A DNA stretch of 64,000 bases from Methanoculleus methanifontis (GCF_030464365.1 NZ_VCYI01000003.1:62001-126000), one strand, 5' to 3'; numbered from the stretch's first letter, positions 1-9,184 are shown. Notes: generated by a model from the sequence alone, not told the origin. Translations and numbers: made by a program.

Positions 1-65
1 GTCCCCAGTTTTTCGGCAACGCGGGCTGCGAGAACCTGGGACCGTTCCGTGCTGATTATTCTCAT
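1..65 (-). CDS. prs: Probable ribose-phosphate pyrophosphokinase, N-terminal fragment
   Basis: Only the first 21 codons are inside the window; the gene runs off the left edge. The ATG on the minus strand at 65-63 follows a good ribosome binding site (AAGGTGAT, reading from about 76). The visible peptide starts MRIISTERSQVLAARVAEKL. The Ser-Gln-x-Leu-Ala pattern resembles the N terminus of archaeal PRPP synthetases, which make phosphoribosyl pyrophosphate from ribose 5-phosphate and ATP. It is divergent from lonB. The call is a recognition from a very short stretch and could be wrong; the presence of a coding start is much firmer than the product name. Confidence 0.5.
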   Translation of the reverse strand, partial: MRIISTERSQVLAARVAEKLG

Positions 66-107
66 GGATCACCTTTGCTAGAAAGTATTTGAACGAGGAT
101 GAATAAA

Positions 108-116
108 TTATATAAG
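108..116 (+). promoter_or_regulatory. TATA box for lonB
   Basis: TTATATAAG lies in an A/T-rich patch 31 bases before the preferred lonB ATG at 147. This is the expected archaeal spacing for a short 5' leader. It supports the 147 start over the in-frame ATG at 99, which would lie upstream of the promoter. Confidence 0.6.
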
Positions 117-146
117 TACCAGCGCAGCAAAGAGGTAAACTCGACG

Positions 147-2084
147 ATGGATTCGACGCCAACAAAAGAAATCCCCAACATAGATCTCACGAATGACGAA
201 CTGGAGGAGACTGAAGTCTTTTCCGGTCTTGAGATGAGCGCATCGTCGGATATCGACGTACCCTCGAATCTCATCGACCAGGTCATCGGCCAGGAGCACG
301 CCGTCGAGGTGATCCGGAAGGCCGCCGTCCAAAGCAGGCACGTGATGATGATCGGCACCCCCGGAACCGGCAAATCGATGCTGGCGAAGGCAATGGCCGA
401 GCTCCTCCCGAAAGAGGAACTGCAGGACATTCTGGTCTACCCGAACCCGGAGGATAACAATAATCCCATCATCAGGACCGTCCCTGCCGGCCGCGGGAAG
501 CAGATCGTCAACGCCCACAAGGTGGAGGCACGGAAGAAGATCCAGATGCGGAGCACCCTCGTCATGCTCCTCATCATCGGTATCATCGGCTACGCGATCA
601 TCACCTACCAGTGGCTGATGGGCATCGTCGCCGCCGCGTTCGTCTTCATAGCACTGAAGTATTCGATGCCCCGCGAGGAGGCGATGGTCCCAAAGCTCCT
701 GATATCCCACGACACGAACACCATGGCGCCCTTTATCGACGGCACCGGTTCGCACGCGGGCGCCCTGCTCGGTGACGTCCGGCACGACCCCTTCCAGAGC
801 GGCGGGCTTGAGACGCCTTCCCACGACCGTGTCGAGGGAGGGGCCATCCACCGTGCGCACGGGGGGGTGCTCTTCATCGACGAGATCAACACCCTCACCC
901 CCCACTCCCAGCAGAACCTGCTGACCGCGCTCCAGGAGGGCACCTTCCCGATCACCGGACAGAGCGAGCGCTCGAGCGGCGCGATGGTTCGGACGGAGCC
1001 GGTTCCCTGCCGCTTCGTGATGATCGCGGCAGGCAACCTCGACGCCATCCAGGGGATGCACCCGGCGCTCCGGTCGCGTATCCGGGGCTACGGCTACGAG
1101 GTCTACATGCGCGAGACGATGGAGGACACCCCGGAGAACCGGAAGAAGTTCCTCCGGTTCATCGCGCAGGAGGTCAAGAACGACGGGAAGATCCCCCACT
1201 TCGACCGCGCGGCCATGCTCGAGGTGCTCCGCGAAGCCCGGCGCCGCTCGAACCGGAAGGGCCACCTGACCCTGAAACTCCGTGACATGGGCGGGCTCAT
1301 CCGGGTGGCGGGCGACCTCGCCCGGCAGGAAGGTGCAGAGTTCACCACGGCAAAGCACGTCCTTGCCGCAAAATCGGCCTCCCGCTCGATCGAGGACCAG
1401 ATCTCCGACGAGTACATCCGGCGGAGCCGCGACTACGACATCACCGTCGTCGAGGGCACCCGGGTGGGCCGGGTGAACGGGCTTGCGGTGATGGGGAGCG
1501 ACTCCGGTTCGGTGCTCCCGGTGATGGCCGAGGTGACCCCGAGCCTGGGAGCGGCCGGCACGGTCATCGCGACCGGTATGCTGAAGGATATCGCAAAAGA
1601 GTCGATAACGAACGTCAGCGCCCTCATCAAGAAGTTCACCGGCAAGGACATCAAGAACATGGACGTCCACGTCCAGTTCATCGGCACCTACGGCGGTGTC
1701 GAGGGTGATTCGGCCTCCGTGACCGTGGCGACAGCGGTGATCAGCGCCATCGAGAACATCCCGGTGCGCCAGGACGTCGCGATGACGGGTTCGCTCTCGG
1801 TCCGGGGCGACGTTCTCCCCATCGGCGGCGTTACCTACAAGATCGAGGCGGCGGCAAAAGCCGGGATCAAGAAGGTGATCATCCCGCGGTCGAACCTCGA
1901 AGATGTCCTCATCGAGGATCGTTACCGCGCGATGATCGAGGTGGTGCCGGTCGACCACATCGAGGAGGTTCTCCAGAACGCGCTCGTCCCCGAGAACCGT
2001 GAAGGGTTCCTCTCGAAGCTCCGGAAACTGGCGGTCAACCCGCCCGGCATCTTCGACCCGAACGTCGGGCGCTCCGTGGTCTGA
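147..2084 (+). CDS. lonB: Archaeal membrane-anchored Lon protease (LonB)
   Basis: A 645-aa ATP-dependent protease that degrades unfolded or regulatory proteins at the inner face of the membrane. The AAA+ domain has Walker A GTPGTGKS (about residues 70-77) and Walker B VLFIDE (about 241-246). Two hydrophobic segments (about 137-153 and 156-171) are inserted between them, the hallmark of archaeal LonB, and anchor it in the membrane. The C-terminal protease domain has the Ser-Lys dyad: S522 in GDSASV and K565 in [10 protein letters not shown]. The 43-residue gap is the family's usual spacing. The start at 147 is preferred because AGAGGT lies just upstream and the ATG at 99 precedes the TATA box. 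tldD follows after 6 bases, so the genes are probably co-transcribed. Confidence 0.95.
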   Translation: MDSTPTKEIPNIDLTNDELEETEVFSGLEMSASSDIDVPSNLIDQVIGQEHAVEVIRKAAVQSRHVMMIGTPGTGKSMLAKAMAELLPKEELQDILVYPNPEDNNNPIIRTVPAGRGKQIVNAHKVEARKKIQMRSTLVMLLIIGIIGYAIITYQWLMGIVAAAFVFIALKYSMPREEAMVPKLLISHDTNTMAPFIDGTGSHAGALLGDVRHDPFQSGGLETPSHDRVEGGAIHRAHGGVLFIDEINTLTPHSQQNLLTALQEGTFPITGQSERSSGAMVRTEPVPCRFVMIAAGNLDAIQGMHPALRSRIRGYGYEVYMRETMEDTPENRKKFLRFIAQEVKNDGKIPHFDRAAMLEVLREARRRSNRKGHLTLKLRDMGGLIRVAGDLARQEGAEFTTAKHVLAAKSASRSIEDQISDEYIRRSRDYDITVVEGTRVGRVNGLAVMGSDSGSVLPVMAEVTPSLGAAGTVIATGMLKDIAKESITNVSALIKKFTGKDIKNMDVHVQFIGTYGGVEGDSASVTVATAVISAIENIPVRQDVAMTGSLSVRGDVLPIGGVTYKIEAAAKAGIKKVIIPRSNLEDVLIEDRYRAMIEVVPVDHIEEVLQNALVPENREGFLSKLRKLAVNPPGIFDPNVGRSVV

Positions 2085-2090
2085 TAGCCT

Positions 2091-3419
2091 ATGGCTGAAG
2101 TGCGCTACTATGATATCCGGTGTGTCCGGGGCGAGATCACTCTGGTCGATATCGACAACGGGGTGGTCGAGTCCGCGGGCACTTCATTTTTTGACAAAGC
2201 CGTGATCCGGGTGCTCGGATCGAAAGGCTGGGGCATCCTCACCCGCGATCACGTTGATATCGATTCGAAACGCGAGGTTGAGCGTCTCGTCGAGGCGGCA
2301 TCGCGCCTCGCAGCCGTCACGGAGGATCACCTCGACCTTGCCGACGCGCCGCGCGGCGTGCTCCCGCCCCTCCCTCTCAAGGAAGACCCCCGGGAGGTCG
2401 ATCTCGAGGAGAAGACCCGGCTGCTTGCCGGGATCGAGGAGGCGGCACGCGTCTCGGGGGTGGGAAACACCCGGGCGCGCTACACCGAGGGGATTGACTC
2501 GGTCCGGTTCCTGGATTCGAGCGAAAACGAGTACTCCTATGAGGCCGTCCGGTCCGGGTTCTCGGTCGTCGCCATCGCCTCGAAAAACGGCGTGATGCAG
2601 ATGGGAAGCGAACGCGATCACATTGCCACCGGGTTCAACCTCCGTAACAAGCAGGATCTCGGGCGGAAAGCGGGCGAGGTCGCGGTCTCCCTGCTCGATG
2701 CGAAGATCCCGAAGGGCGGAACAAAACGTGCGGTGCTTGACCCGGAGCTTGCGGGCGTCTTCACCCACGAGGCGGTCGGCCACGCGAGCGAGGGTGATCT
2801 CGTCCGTGAAGGCGCATCGGTTCTCGGGGGGAAGATCGGTGAACGGATCGGGTGCGAGGCGCTCGTCATCGTCGACGATCCCTCCCTCCACGAGTTCGGG
2901 TTCATCCCTGTGGACGCCGAAGGCGTCGCGGTAGAGCGCACGGAGATCGTCCGCGACGGCATCCTCGCATCCTACCTGCACAACCGCGAGACCCTCGCGG
3001 CGGTCGGGAACGGTATCCCCGGCCACGCCCGGTCGGAGCACGGGGCGCCGCCGATCGTCCGGATGAGCAACACCTTCATCGAGAACGGCGACGCGGCCTA
3101 CGACGAGATCCTCGAGGAGTGCCGGGACGGCATCCTGCTGATTGGATCAAGGGGTGGGCAGGTCGACCCCGGCCGCGGCGTCTTCCAGTTCAACGCGGAG
3201 TACGGCTACCTCATCGAAAACGGTGAGAAGGCCGGTATGGTCCGGGACGTCTCGCTCTCGGGCGAGATCCTCTCAACGCTGCATAACATCGTCCTGGTCG
3301 GCAACGACCGGAAGATGAGTCCGGGATACTGCGGAAAGGGTGGCCAGAGCGTCCCGGTCAGCGACGGCGCGCCTCATCTCCTGCTTGCGGACGCAACCAT
3401 CGGGGGGCGCGGCGAATGA
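2091..3419 (+). CDS. tldD: TldD metalloprotease-family protein
   Basis: A 442-aa member of the TldD/PmbA family. In bacteria TldD pairs with TldE to form a heterodimeric zinc protease that digests unfolded peptides through a narrow channel. The zinc motif HEAVGH (H226, E227, H231) is intact, and a C-terminal GYCGKGGQ supplies the Cys expected as third ligand, so this is the catalytic partner. It overlaps the start of tldE by four bases (ATGA), which suggests translational coupling. Placement behind lonB suggests a small proteolysis operon; its natural archaeal substrates are not known from the sequence. Confidence 0.93.
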   Translation: MAEVRYYDIRCVRGEITLVDIDNGVVESAGTSFFDKAVIRVLGSKGWGILTRDHVDIDSKREVERLVEAASRLAAVTEDHLDLADAPRGVLPPLPLKEDPREVDLEEKTRLLAGIEEAARVSGVGNTRARYTEGIDSVRFLDSSENEYSYEAVRSGFSVVAIASKNGVMQMGSERDHIATGFNLRNKQDLGRKAGEVAVSLLDAKIPKGGTKRAVLDPELAGVFTHEAVGHASEGDLVREGASVLGGKIGERIGCEALVIVDDPSLHEFGFIPVDAEGVAVERTEIVRDGILASYLHNRETLAAVGNGIPGHARSEHGAPPIVRMSNTFIENGDAAYDEILEECRDGILLIGSRGGQVDPGRGVFQFNAEYGYLIENGEKAGMVRDVSLSGEILSTLHNIVLVGNDRKMSPGYCGKGGQSVPVSDGAPHLLLADATIGGRGE

Positions 3420-4708
3420 ACGGCGAAGACCTGATCGAGAAGATTCTCCGTGAGGGAGAACGCCGGGCGGACGAGATCGAAGTCTTCTACGCCCGGGGAC
3501 TGAGCGTCGGCACCGAGATCAAGAAGGGGATCCTCGGGAACGCCGAGGAGTCGGAAGCGTGGAACATGGCCGTTCGGACGGTCAGGGACGGGCGGATAGG
3601 CTTCTCGGCCACGAGCGACCCCGACCGGTGGAAAGAGTGCCTGGATGCCGCGCTCGCGAGCGGGCGGCTCGCCACCCCGCAACAGTGGGGGGGGTTCCCG
3701 AAACCGGCCGATCTCGCGGGCACCCCCTCCGCGGCCGACGGAGATCTCGTCGTCGCGGTGGAGGATGCGGCGACGATGGTCGGCGATCTCCTTGCCGGTG
3801 CCGCGGAGCATCCGGTGGAGGTCGTCGGCGGGGGTGCGGACCTTGCCCGGTCGTACCTTGCGGTCGCGAACTCGAGCGGCGTCTTCTACGGCATGGATCG
3901 GACGGTGGCGGCGGTCTCCCTCGAGGCAATCCGGGAGCAGTCTACGGGTTACGAGTTCGACGCCTCCCCGTTCCTTGCCGATATCGATGCCCGGTCGGTC
4001 GGGGAGCGGGCCGCCTCGCTTGCCGCACGCTCACTATCGGGGCGCGATATCGAGACCGGCCGCTACGACATCGTCCTCTCCCCGGTTGCGGCTGCAAGCC
4101 TCATCGGGCAGGTTCTCCTCCCGGCCCTCTCCGGGCGGAACGTGAAGGCCGGCCGGTCGTTCCTTGCGGACAAAGTCGGGGAGCAGATCTTTGACGAGCG
4201 CCTCTCCGTCTACGACGATCCGTTTGCTCCCGGCCTCGGGAGCACCGCCTGGGATGCGGAGGGGACCCCGACCCGGCGTCTGGTCTTCGTGGGACAGGGC
4301 GTGCTCCAGCGGTTCGCCTATGACCTCAAGACCGGCTACCGCTACGGCGAGAGGAGCACGGGGAGCGCCGTCCGCTCCGGAGGCGAAGGCCCCGGGATCG
4401 GCGTGCACAATCTCTTCATCGACGGCCCGCGGGTAAAAGAGCCCGGCGACGAGCGGGCGGTCTGGATCCACGACGTCGTGGGCGCCCATACCGCGAACCC
4501 GTTCTCCGGCGACTTCTCGGTGGAGATCTCGAACCCCTTCTGGATGGAAGGCGGGGAGACGGTTGAGCCCATCCGGACAGCGATGCTCTCCGGGAATGTC
4601 TTTGAGATGCTCGCGGGTATCGGAGGGCTCGGAAATGATGCAAGGCGCGTCGGACGGCTGACGATTCCATCAATACGGTTAAATAACCAGCAAATCATTG
4701 GTAAATAA
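3416..4708 (+). CDS. tldE: TldE/PmbA-family protein, non-catalytic partner of TldD
   Basis: A 430-aa protein of the same family as the upstream gene but without an HExxxH zinc motif, as expected for TldE/PmbA. It should form the second half of the TldD-TldE heterodimer. The C-terminal region keeps family features such as the GVHNLFIDG and GLGNDARRVG stretches. The start overlaps the tldD stop by four bases. Its last codons contain an A/T-rich patch that probably serves as a promoter for the next gene. Confidence 0.9.
   Translation: MNGEDLIEKILREGERRADEIEVFYARGLSVGTEIKKGILGNAEESEAWNMAVRTVRDGRIGFSATSDPDRWKECLDAALASGRLATPQQWGGFPKPADLAGTPSAADGDLVVAVEDAATMVGDLLAGAAEHPVEVVGGGADLARSYLAVANSSGVFYGMDRTVAAVSLEAIREQSTGYEFDASPFLADIDARSVGERAASLAARSLSGRDIETGRYDIVLSPVAAASLIGQVLLPALSGRNVKAGRSFLADKVGEQIFDERLSVYDDPFAPGLGSTAWDAEGTPTRRLVFVGQGVLQRFAYDLKTGYRYGERSTGSAVRSGGEGPGIGVHNLFIDGPRVKEPGDERAVWIHDVVGAHTANPFSGDFSVEISNPFWMEGGETVEPIRTAMLSGNVFEMLAGIGGLGNDARRVGRLTIPSIRLNNQQIIGK
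4679..4686 (+). promoter_or_regulatory. Internal TATA box for the BofA-like gene
   Basis: TTAAATAA sits inside the 3' end of tldE, centred about 26 bases before the ATG at 4709. This spacing would place transcription initiation at or next to the start codon, giving a leaderless mRNA for the downstream small membrane protein in addition to read-through from tldE. Confidence 0.4.
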
Positions 4709-4972
4709 ATGATGGAAGAGATCCTCGCCATCCTTCTCGCGGTCGCGATAGCCGCGGCGCTCTACTACCTCATGAAGAAGGCCATGACGCTCGTCGTCAA
4801 CGCCATCGCCGGGCTCATCACGCTCGTGCTCCTGAATTACTTCAACGTCCTCGCGTGGTTCGGCGCTCCCGACATCCAGATCAACCTGGTGACGGTTCTC
4901 ATCTGCGCCCTCGGAGGGCTGCCGGGCGCCCTGGTTCTTGTCCTGCTCCACCTTGTGGGGATCGCGATCTGA
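4709..4972 (+). CDS. BofA-like small integral membrane protein
   Basis: An 87-aa, very hydrophobic protein with three likely membrane segments (about residues 5-20, 27-50 and 60-86). It resembles the pro-sigmaK processing inhibitor BofA family, whose Bacillus member restrains an intramembrane protease during sporulation. Archaeal relatives have no sporulation role and their function is unknown. The ATG follows the tldE stop directly (TAAATG). Lying behind lonB and tldDE, a role in controlling membrane proteolysis is an attractive but unproven inference. A second in-frame ATG at 4712 is an equally possible start. Confidence 0.75.
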   Translation: MMEEILAILLAVAIAAALYYLMKKAMTLVVNAIAGLITLVLLNYFNVLAWFGAPDIQINLVTVLICALGGLPGALVLVLLHLVGIAI

Positions 4973-5017
4973 GGAGGGTTTTCGACCGCTTCTTGCTTTT
5001 CGATGCCCTCCGTCAAC

Positions 5018-5156
5018 TCACGCGAAGCCGCGAAATCGCGAAGTCCACACAGGTGTCGATCGTCCATTTCGCGTCCTTCGCGCCTTCGCGTGAGACCATC
5101 TCAAAGACAGGGCTGGTAGAAGCCCCGTAAGGCTAGCGATACACCTCACGCGAAGA
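5018..5156. repeat. Dispersed CGCGAAG-type intergenic repeat, copy 1
   Basis: Two imperfect inverted arms built from TCACGCGAAG and CGCGAA blocks (5018-5043 and 5067-5093) could form a long hairpin. A further CTTCGCGTGAGACC / CTCACGCGAAGAG pair closes the block at about 5085-5156. The same blocks recur at about 47.88-48.03 kb and 60.48-60.57 kb, always between genes. Confidence 0.7.
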
Positions 5157-5215
5157 GCGGCGGATGGTACATCCGGGCCAAAACCCTTATCTCCTGCCGT
5201 GTTTCTTCTGGAACC

Positions 5216-5818
5216 GTGGCCCCGACCCGGGCGGGTGCGCTCTTTGCTGCCGTCACCCTGGCCCTGTTTGCGCTTGTTGCCGCGGTGGTCCTGACCGCGC
5301 CGTACGAGGATCCGTTCAACGTCATAGCACGTCTTGCCGCGCTGTGGGGGTTCCTTGCTCTCGGCATCGCGACCCTCCTGACACCGTTCCTCCGGGAGAT
5401 CCTGGAGGTCTTTGGGAGATCGTTTCTCTCGTTACACCACACCTTCGCCGCCGTCGGCCTTCTCCTCCCCACGCTGCACCCCGTGACCCTTGCCATAGGG
5501 GCGATGAACCCTGCCGTGTTCATCCCGGTCTTCTCCCCATGGGAGCGGTTCTGGGCGCTCGCAGGCCGGCCCGCACTCTATCTCCTCTACATCGCGTTCG
5601 CCGGCGTGCTGCTCCGAAGAAGCATCCCGAACTACTGGCGGTGGGTGCACGGACTGATGTACGTTGTGCTCCTCTTTGCCATCGTCCACGGAAACCTGAT
5701 CGGGACGGACTTTGAAGACCCGATCATATGGGTGCTCTTCAACGCGCTCTTCGCCCTCAGCGTCGCGGCATTCGTTCTCAAGCGCTGGCGGATGATGCAA
5801 AAGAAGGCAAACCCATAG
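5216..5818 (+). CDS. Ferric-reductase-like transmembrane protein
   Basis: A 200-aa polytopic membrane protein with about six hydrophobic segments. Histidines sit in or beside them (for example LHHTF, LHPVTL, WVHGL and VHGNL). This arrangement matches the heme-binding ferric reductase-like membrane domain, as in YedZ/MsrQ, rather than a transporter. There is no FAD or NAD domain, so it would need a soluble partner, and none is encoded nearby. The start is GTG; a CTTAT motif about 30 bases upstream suggests its own promoter with a short leader. The short basic tail (KRWRMMQKK) ends the protein. Function in redox or respiratory metabolism is inferred. Confidence 0.7.
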   Translation: MAPTRAGALFAAVTLALFALVAAVVLTAPYEDPFNVIARLAALWGFLALGIATLLTPFLREILEVFGRSFLSLHHTFAAVGLLLPTLHPVTLAIGAMNPAVFIPVFSPWERFWALAGRPALYLLYIAFAGVLLRRSIPNYWRWVHGLMYVVLLFAIVHGNLIGTDFEDPIIWVLFNALFALSVAAFVLKRWRMMQKKANP

Positions 5819-5930
5819 GGACGGCGGTGCATGAAGGCGGACACATTCCGCGCCGCAGATCCGGGTTTTTCAAGGCTGCCGCGATAGGGTTTTATCCTCT
5901 GCCCTCCTCTCTCTCCTCTGGTGATGCCAG

Positions 5931-6083
5931 ATGTGTACAGTCGGTGGACCTGTCGACATTGAGTTCAACGAGCGTGTGGAGGGCAAGAATTACCGCTGCA
6001 AAGAGTGCGGCGAGAGGTTTAAGGGCATCGGAAAGCGGCCGATGTGCCCGAGCTGCCAGTCCGAGGATGTCGAAGAACTCTGA
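5931..6083 (+). CDS. Small zinc-ribbon protein (50 aa)
   Basis: A small gene with ATG at 5931 preceded by GGTGAT. It encodes 50 residues with two CxxC knuckles: RCKECGERF (C23, C26) and MCPSCQSED (C39, C42). This is a compact zinc ribbon like those that end ribosome- or transcription-associated proteins. It overlaps the next gene by 17 bases, so the two are probably translated together. The N terminus (MCTVGGPVDIEFNERVEGK) is not one I recognise. Specific function unknown. Confidence 0.75.
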   Translation: MCTVGGPVDIEFNERVEGKNYRCKECGERFKGIGKRPMCPSCQSEDVEEL

Positions 6084-6603
6084 AAGCGGCGCTTCCGGGG
6101 CTTCCCCCGCCGGGCCGGGCACGACGACCGTGCCCCTCGGCGGTGAAACTCTCCTCATCCGGGGAGAACGCTCTTTTCTGCTTGTCGCGAAAGCCGGCTC
6201 CCGGTTTACGCTCTGTATCGAGACCCCGGACGACGAGTACTGCCAGGCGGTCGATCCCGACGACCTGGTCATCGTCTCCATGCCGGAAGGCGGGCCCATC
6301 GAACAGGCACGCATGATGCTCGAGCTGGTCCGGCGCTACCACATACCGCTCGTCGTCCTCCCGAAAGACCATCCCGGGTCGAAACGGTTATCGATGGTCG
6401 TCTCGGTCGCCCCGAAGATCCTCCTCGCCTGCGATATTCGGCGCGGAACCCACCCCGAGCAGCACCTGCTCTGCTCGTCCGCGGAGTTCTCCGGGGTCTC
6501 GCTTGCCGGGGCTCCCGGGGGCGTCGCTATTGAAAACCTGCCTCCTGGGGTGGAGGTGACGCATCTGAATGTGGAAAAATCCTCAGCGGACAAACAACAA
6601 TAA
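6067..6603 (+). CDS. Unknown protein, probably Methanomicrobiales-specific
   Basis: A 178-aa soluble protein starting at ATG 6067 inside the end of the zinc-ribbon gene, in another frame. After a Gly/Ser/Pro-rich start it has an alternating hydrophobic pattern (ETLLIRG, SFLLVAKAG, FTLCIETPD, DLVIVSMPEGG, IPLVVLPKDHPG, LSMVVSVAPKILL), suggesting a beta-rich or Rossmann-like core. Conserved-looking acidic and histidine residues occur in KDHPGSKR. No known catalytic motif was identified. It ends where the promoter of the ATP synthase operon begins. I do not recognise the family. Confidence 0.75.
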   Translation: MSKNSESGASGASPAGPGTTTVPLGGETLLIRGERSFLLVAKAGSRFTLCIETPDDEYCQAVDPDDLVIVSMPEGGPIEQARMMLELVRRYHIPLVVLPKDHPGSKRLSMVVSVAPKILLACDIRRGTHPEQHLLCSSAEFSGVSLAGAPGGVAIENLPPGVEVTHLNVEKSSADKQQ

Positions 6604-6609
6604 ATATAT
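6602..6609 (+). promoter_or_regulatory. TATA box of the A1AO ATP synthase operon
   Basis: AAATATAT overlaps the stop codon of the preceding gene and lies about 50 bases before the first ATG (6655), which would give a leader of roughly 20-25 bases carrying the GGAGG site at 6645-6650. Confidence 0.5.
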
Positions 6610-6654
6610 GCTCAATTTCATCAAATATTCATACGCCGTGAGAAGGAGGGTTTG

Positions 6655-6984
6655 ATGAAGACCGATGTCCTGAAAAGCATCAGGGAAACTGAAGAAGAGT
6701 ATCAGGCGATGATCCGTGATGCGCAGGCGGAGAGGAAGAAGAGCCTCTCTGATGCCGAGCTGGAGGCTGAAAACCTGATCGTCAAGGCACAAAAGGATGC
6801 CGAGGATTACAGGAATCAGCGTCTTGCGGAGGCACGAGCCCAGGCGCAGAACAGGTACAAAGAGATTGTCAGGGAGGGTGAAGCGCGCGCAGAGGCGCTG
6901 AAAGCATCCGGGAATAAGAACCTTACAGAAGCTGTAGATTTTATTGTCACACGGTTTAAGGAGCAGCTGCATGTTAAGGCCTGA
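6655..6984 (+). CDS. ahaH: A1AO ATP synthase subunit H
   Basis: A 109-aa, almost entirely charged helical protein (RETEEEYQAMIRDAQAERKK onward), as expected for the peripheral-stalk subunit H that forms a coiled coil with subunit E. It opens the ATP synthase operon. ATG 6655 is chosen over the TTG at 6652 because the strong site AGAAGGAGGG ends five bases before it. Its last 14 bases overlap the start of subunit I. The stalk resists torque between the A1 head and the membrane part. Confidence 0.88.
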   Translation: MKTDVLKSIRETEEEYQAMIRDAQAERKKSLSDAELEAENLIVKAQKDAEDYRNQRLAEARAQAQNRYKEIVREGEARAEALKASGNKNLTEAVDFIVTRFKEQLHVKA

Positions 6985-8932
6985 ACGGATGCGCCGGCTA
7001 CTCATCGCGGCCCCGAAGGGTGAGATCGACGCCATCGTCAGAGAACTCTATCGGCACAACGTCTATCACATCGAGGACTTCGTGCCGGAGAGTTCGTCTG
7101 AAGCGCTTTCGATCGGTTACCCGCTTCCGGAGGCGAGCGATGCGGCTTCGGCGCTCACCAAGGTCAGGGCAATCGAGAATGCGTGCGGGATAGACCCCGA
7201 GAACGTAGACGTCAAAACGAAGCTCCCCGCATCGAAGGTTCGGGAGATGATCCGGACGGATCTGCCCGTTATCCAGAAGGAAGCGGAAGATCTCGTCGGT
7301 TCACGCTCCCGGCTGGAGACGCGGCAGAAGGAGCATGAACAGCGCGCGAGGGAACTTGAACCGTTTGCTGCGGTTCCCCTGGATCTGGAATTTTACCGTG
7401 GATATGCGCGGTTTACCGTCTTTACCGGACACATAACCCGTGACGTCGATATCGACGTCCCGAACGAGAAGTACTTCTCCGACAAGGTGGCCGGCAATAT
7501 GGTCGTCGTCGTGGTGCAGAACGAGCACCGCGAGCAGGTCGAGCGGACTCTCCTCAATGCAGGGTTCCAGGCGATCCCCGTTCCGGAGGAGACCGGGGCG
7601 CCGGCTGACTGCATGAAGGCCCATCTTGAAGAGGCCCGGCGGATCGAGGACGAGATTGCTGCAATCAACGGAAAGATTGCAGGGATCCGCGAGAGGCACA
7701 CCGATTTCCTGGTAGCATGCGATGAACTACTCACGGCTGACGTAGAGCGGGCGCAAGCCCCGTTGCGATTTGCTACCACGGAGGAGACCTTCATTACTGA
7801 AGGATGGGTGCCTGAAGACCGGGCGGACAGAATCCAGGACGCGCTGGGGAGAGTGACCGGCGGCAGGATCTACATCGAGGAGCTGGATATCGACGACGAT
7901 ACCGTAGTCCCGGTGGAATACGAGAACCCGTCGTTCGCCTCGCCGACACAGATGCTCATGGACATCTACGCACGGCCCCGGTACTCCGAGCTCGACCCGA
8001 CGCTGATGGTAGCCATCGTGTTTCCCATCTTCTTCGGGCTGATCCTCGGAGACGTGGGTTACGGAGCAGTCCTGCTCGCTCTGAGCCTTGGCTTACGCAA
8101 GTTCCTGAAGGGTGAAGGTGGAAGAGCACTCCTGAAAGTGCTCAGTTACGCGAGCATCTCGAGTATTGTCTTCGGCGTACTCTACAGCGAAGCATTCGGG
8201 TTCGCGCTCCCGTGGGATGCAATGATCTTCTCCCGCCACCTCAATATCGGAGGTGCGGCGGGCGGTCACGGCCCCCAGGTCGTCGAACTGATGATCGTTG
8301 CACTCTGGATTGGTATTTTGCATATCACGCTTGGGCGTATTCTCGGCATAATCAACGCACGGAGCCTTTACCACGGCAAGCACGCGACAAAAGCGGTCAT
8401 CTCCCACGCCGGCTGGCTCGGCATCATGTGGGGTATACTCCTCATCATATGGTCATTCTTCCCCATCCCAATGATGCCTGACCTGACGGGTCTTCCCATC
8501 ATTGCCATGGGGTTCGGCGTTGCGGCCGTGATCGGTGTCGTCCTGCTGGTGGCGGGAATCATCGGGATCGCGCAGGAGAACCCGCTTGAAGTCGTCGAAC
8601 TTCCGACGATCATCAGTCACGTGTTGTCTTATGCTCGTTTGACGGCAGTAGGCTTATCCTCGGTCGCAATCGCGATGGTGGTCAACTACATCTCGATCGG
8701 CATGATGATTGAGCCTCAGCTTGAAGCAATCACACTAACTGGTGTGATCTTTATCGTTCTCGGCATTCTCGTCTTCCTGTTGGGACACGTGCTGAACACG
8801 GCACTTGGCCTTCTCGGTGGCGGTCTGCACTCAATTCGTCTTCACTATGTTGAGTTCTTCACCAAGTTCTACAAAGGTGGAGGCAAGAAGTACAATCCAT
8901 TTGGTATGAAATCTAAGTTTACGGAGGAATAA
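6971..8932 (+). CDS. atpI: A1AO ATP synthase subunit I (a-type membrane subunit)
   Basis: A 653-aa protein with a long soluble, coiled-coil N-terminal half (residues about 1-330) and a C-terminal half of about seven membrane helices starting near MVAIVFPIFFGLILGDVGYG. This is the V-ATPase 116-kDa / A-type subunit a architecture. Together with the K ring it forms the ion channel. The stretch LSYARLTAVGLSSVAIAMVV carries the expected essential Arg in a late membrane helix. The start at 6971 overlaps ahaH; a second possible start is ATG 6989. Confidence 0.93.
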   Translation: MLRPERMRRLLIAAPKGEIDAIVRELYRHNVYHIEDFVPESSSEALSIGYPLPEASDAASALTKVRAIENACGIDPENVDVKTKLPASKVREMIRTDLPVIQKEAEDLVGSRSRLETRQKEHEQRARELEPFAAVPLDLEFYRGYARFTVFTGHITRDVDIDVPNEKYFSDKVAGNMVVVVVQNEHREQVERTLLNAGFQAIPVPEETGAPADCMKAHLEEARRIEDEIAAINGKIAGIRERHTDFLVACDELLTADVERAQAPLRFATTEETFITEGWVPEDRADRIQDALGRVTGGRIYIEELDIDDDTVVPVEYENPSFASPTQMLMDIYARPRYSELDPTLMVAIVFPIFFGLILGDVGYGAVLLALSLGLRKFLKGEGGRALLKVLSYASISSIVFGVLYSEAFGFALPWDAMIFSRHLNIGGAAGGHGPQVVELMIVALWIGILHITLGRILGIINARSLYHGKHATKAVISHAGWLGIMWGILLIIWSFFPIPMMPDLTGLPIIAMGFGVAAVIGVVLLVAGIIGIAQENPLEVVELPTIISHVLSYARLTAVGLSSVAIAMVVNYISIGMMIEPQLEAITLTGVIFIVLGILVFLLGHVLNTALGLLGGGLHSIRLHYVEFFTKFYKGGGKKYNPFGMKSKFTEE

Positions 8933-8935
8933 AGA

Positions 8936-9184
8936 ATGGTAGATGTTGGCACAACTCTTGAAATGGTACAGGCATCGCAGGCAGGAATGAGCGCACTCGG
9001 CGCAGGTCTCGCAGTCGGTCTGACCGGCATCGGCGCCGGTATTGCAGAGATGGCGATCGGTTCTGCAGCCGTCGGAGCGACGGCAGAGAACCGTGACGTG
9101 TTTGGTCTGGTACTGCTGCTCACGGTTATTCCCGAAACCATCGTCATCTTCGGTCTTGTGGTTGCACTGCTGCTTCTGTTCTGA
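8936..9184 (+). CDS. atpK: A1AO ATP synthase proteolipid subunit K (c ring)
   Basis: An 82-aa hydrophobic hairpin of two membrane helices. The first contains the glycine-rich GLTGIGAGIAEMAIGSAAVG; the second contains the ion-binding carboxylate E67 in TVIPETIVIFG. One carboxylate per two-helix hairpin means this is the simple 8-kDa type, not a duplicated proteolipid, giving a higher ion-to-ATP ratio suited to synthesis. Thr68 follows E67, as in Na+-binding rings, but ion specificity cannot be settled from this alone. It lies three bases after subunit I. Confidence 0.93.
   Translation: MVDVGTTLEMVQASQAGMSALGAGLAVGLTGIGAGIAEMAIGSAAVGATAENRDVFGLVLLLTVIPETIVIFGLVVALLLLF

Noticed and set aside
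108-1958. A 616-codon minus-strand open frame opposite lonB.
   Set aside because: It is a G/C-rich shadow of lonB with His/Asp/Arg-biased composition and no family resemblance; lonB has complete catalytic motifs.
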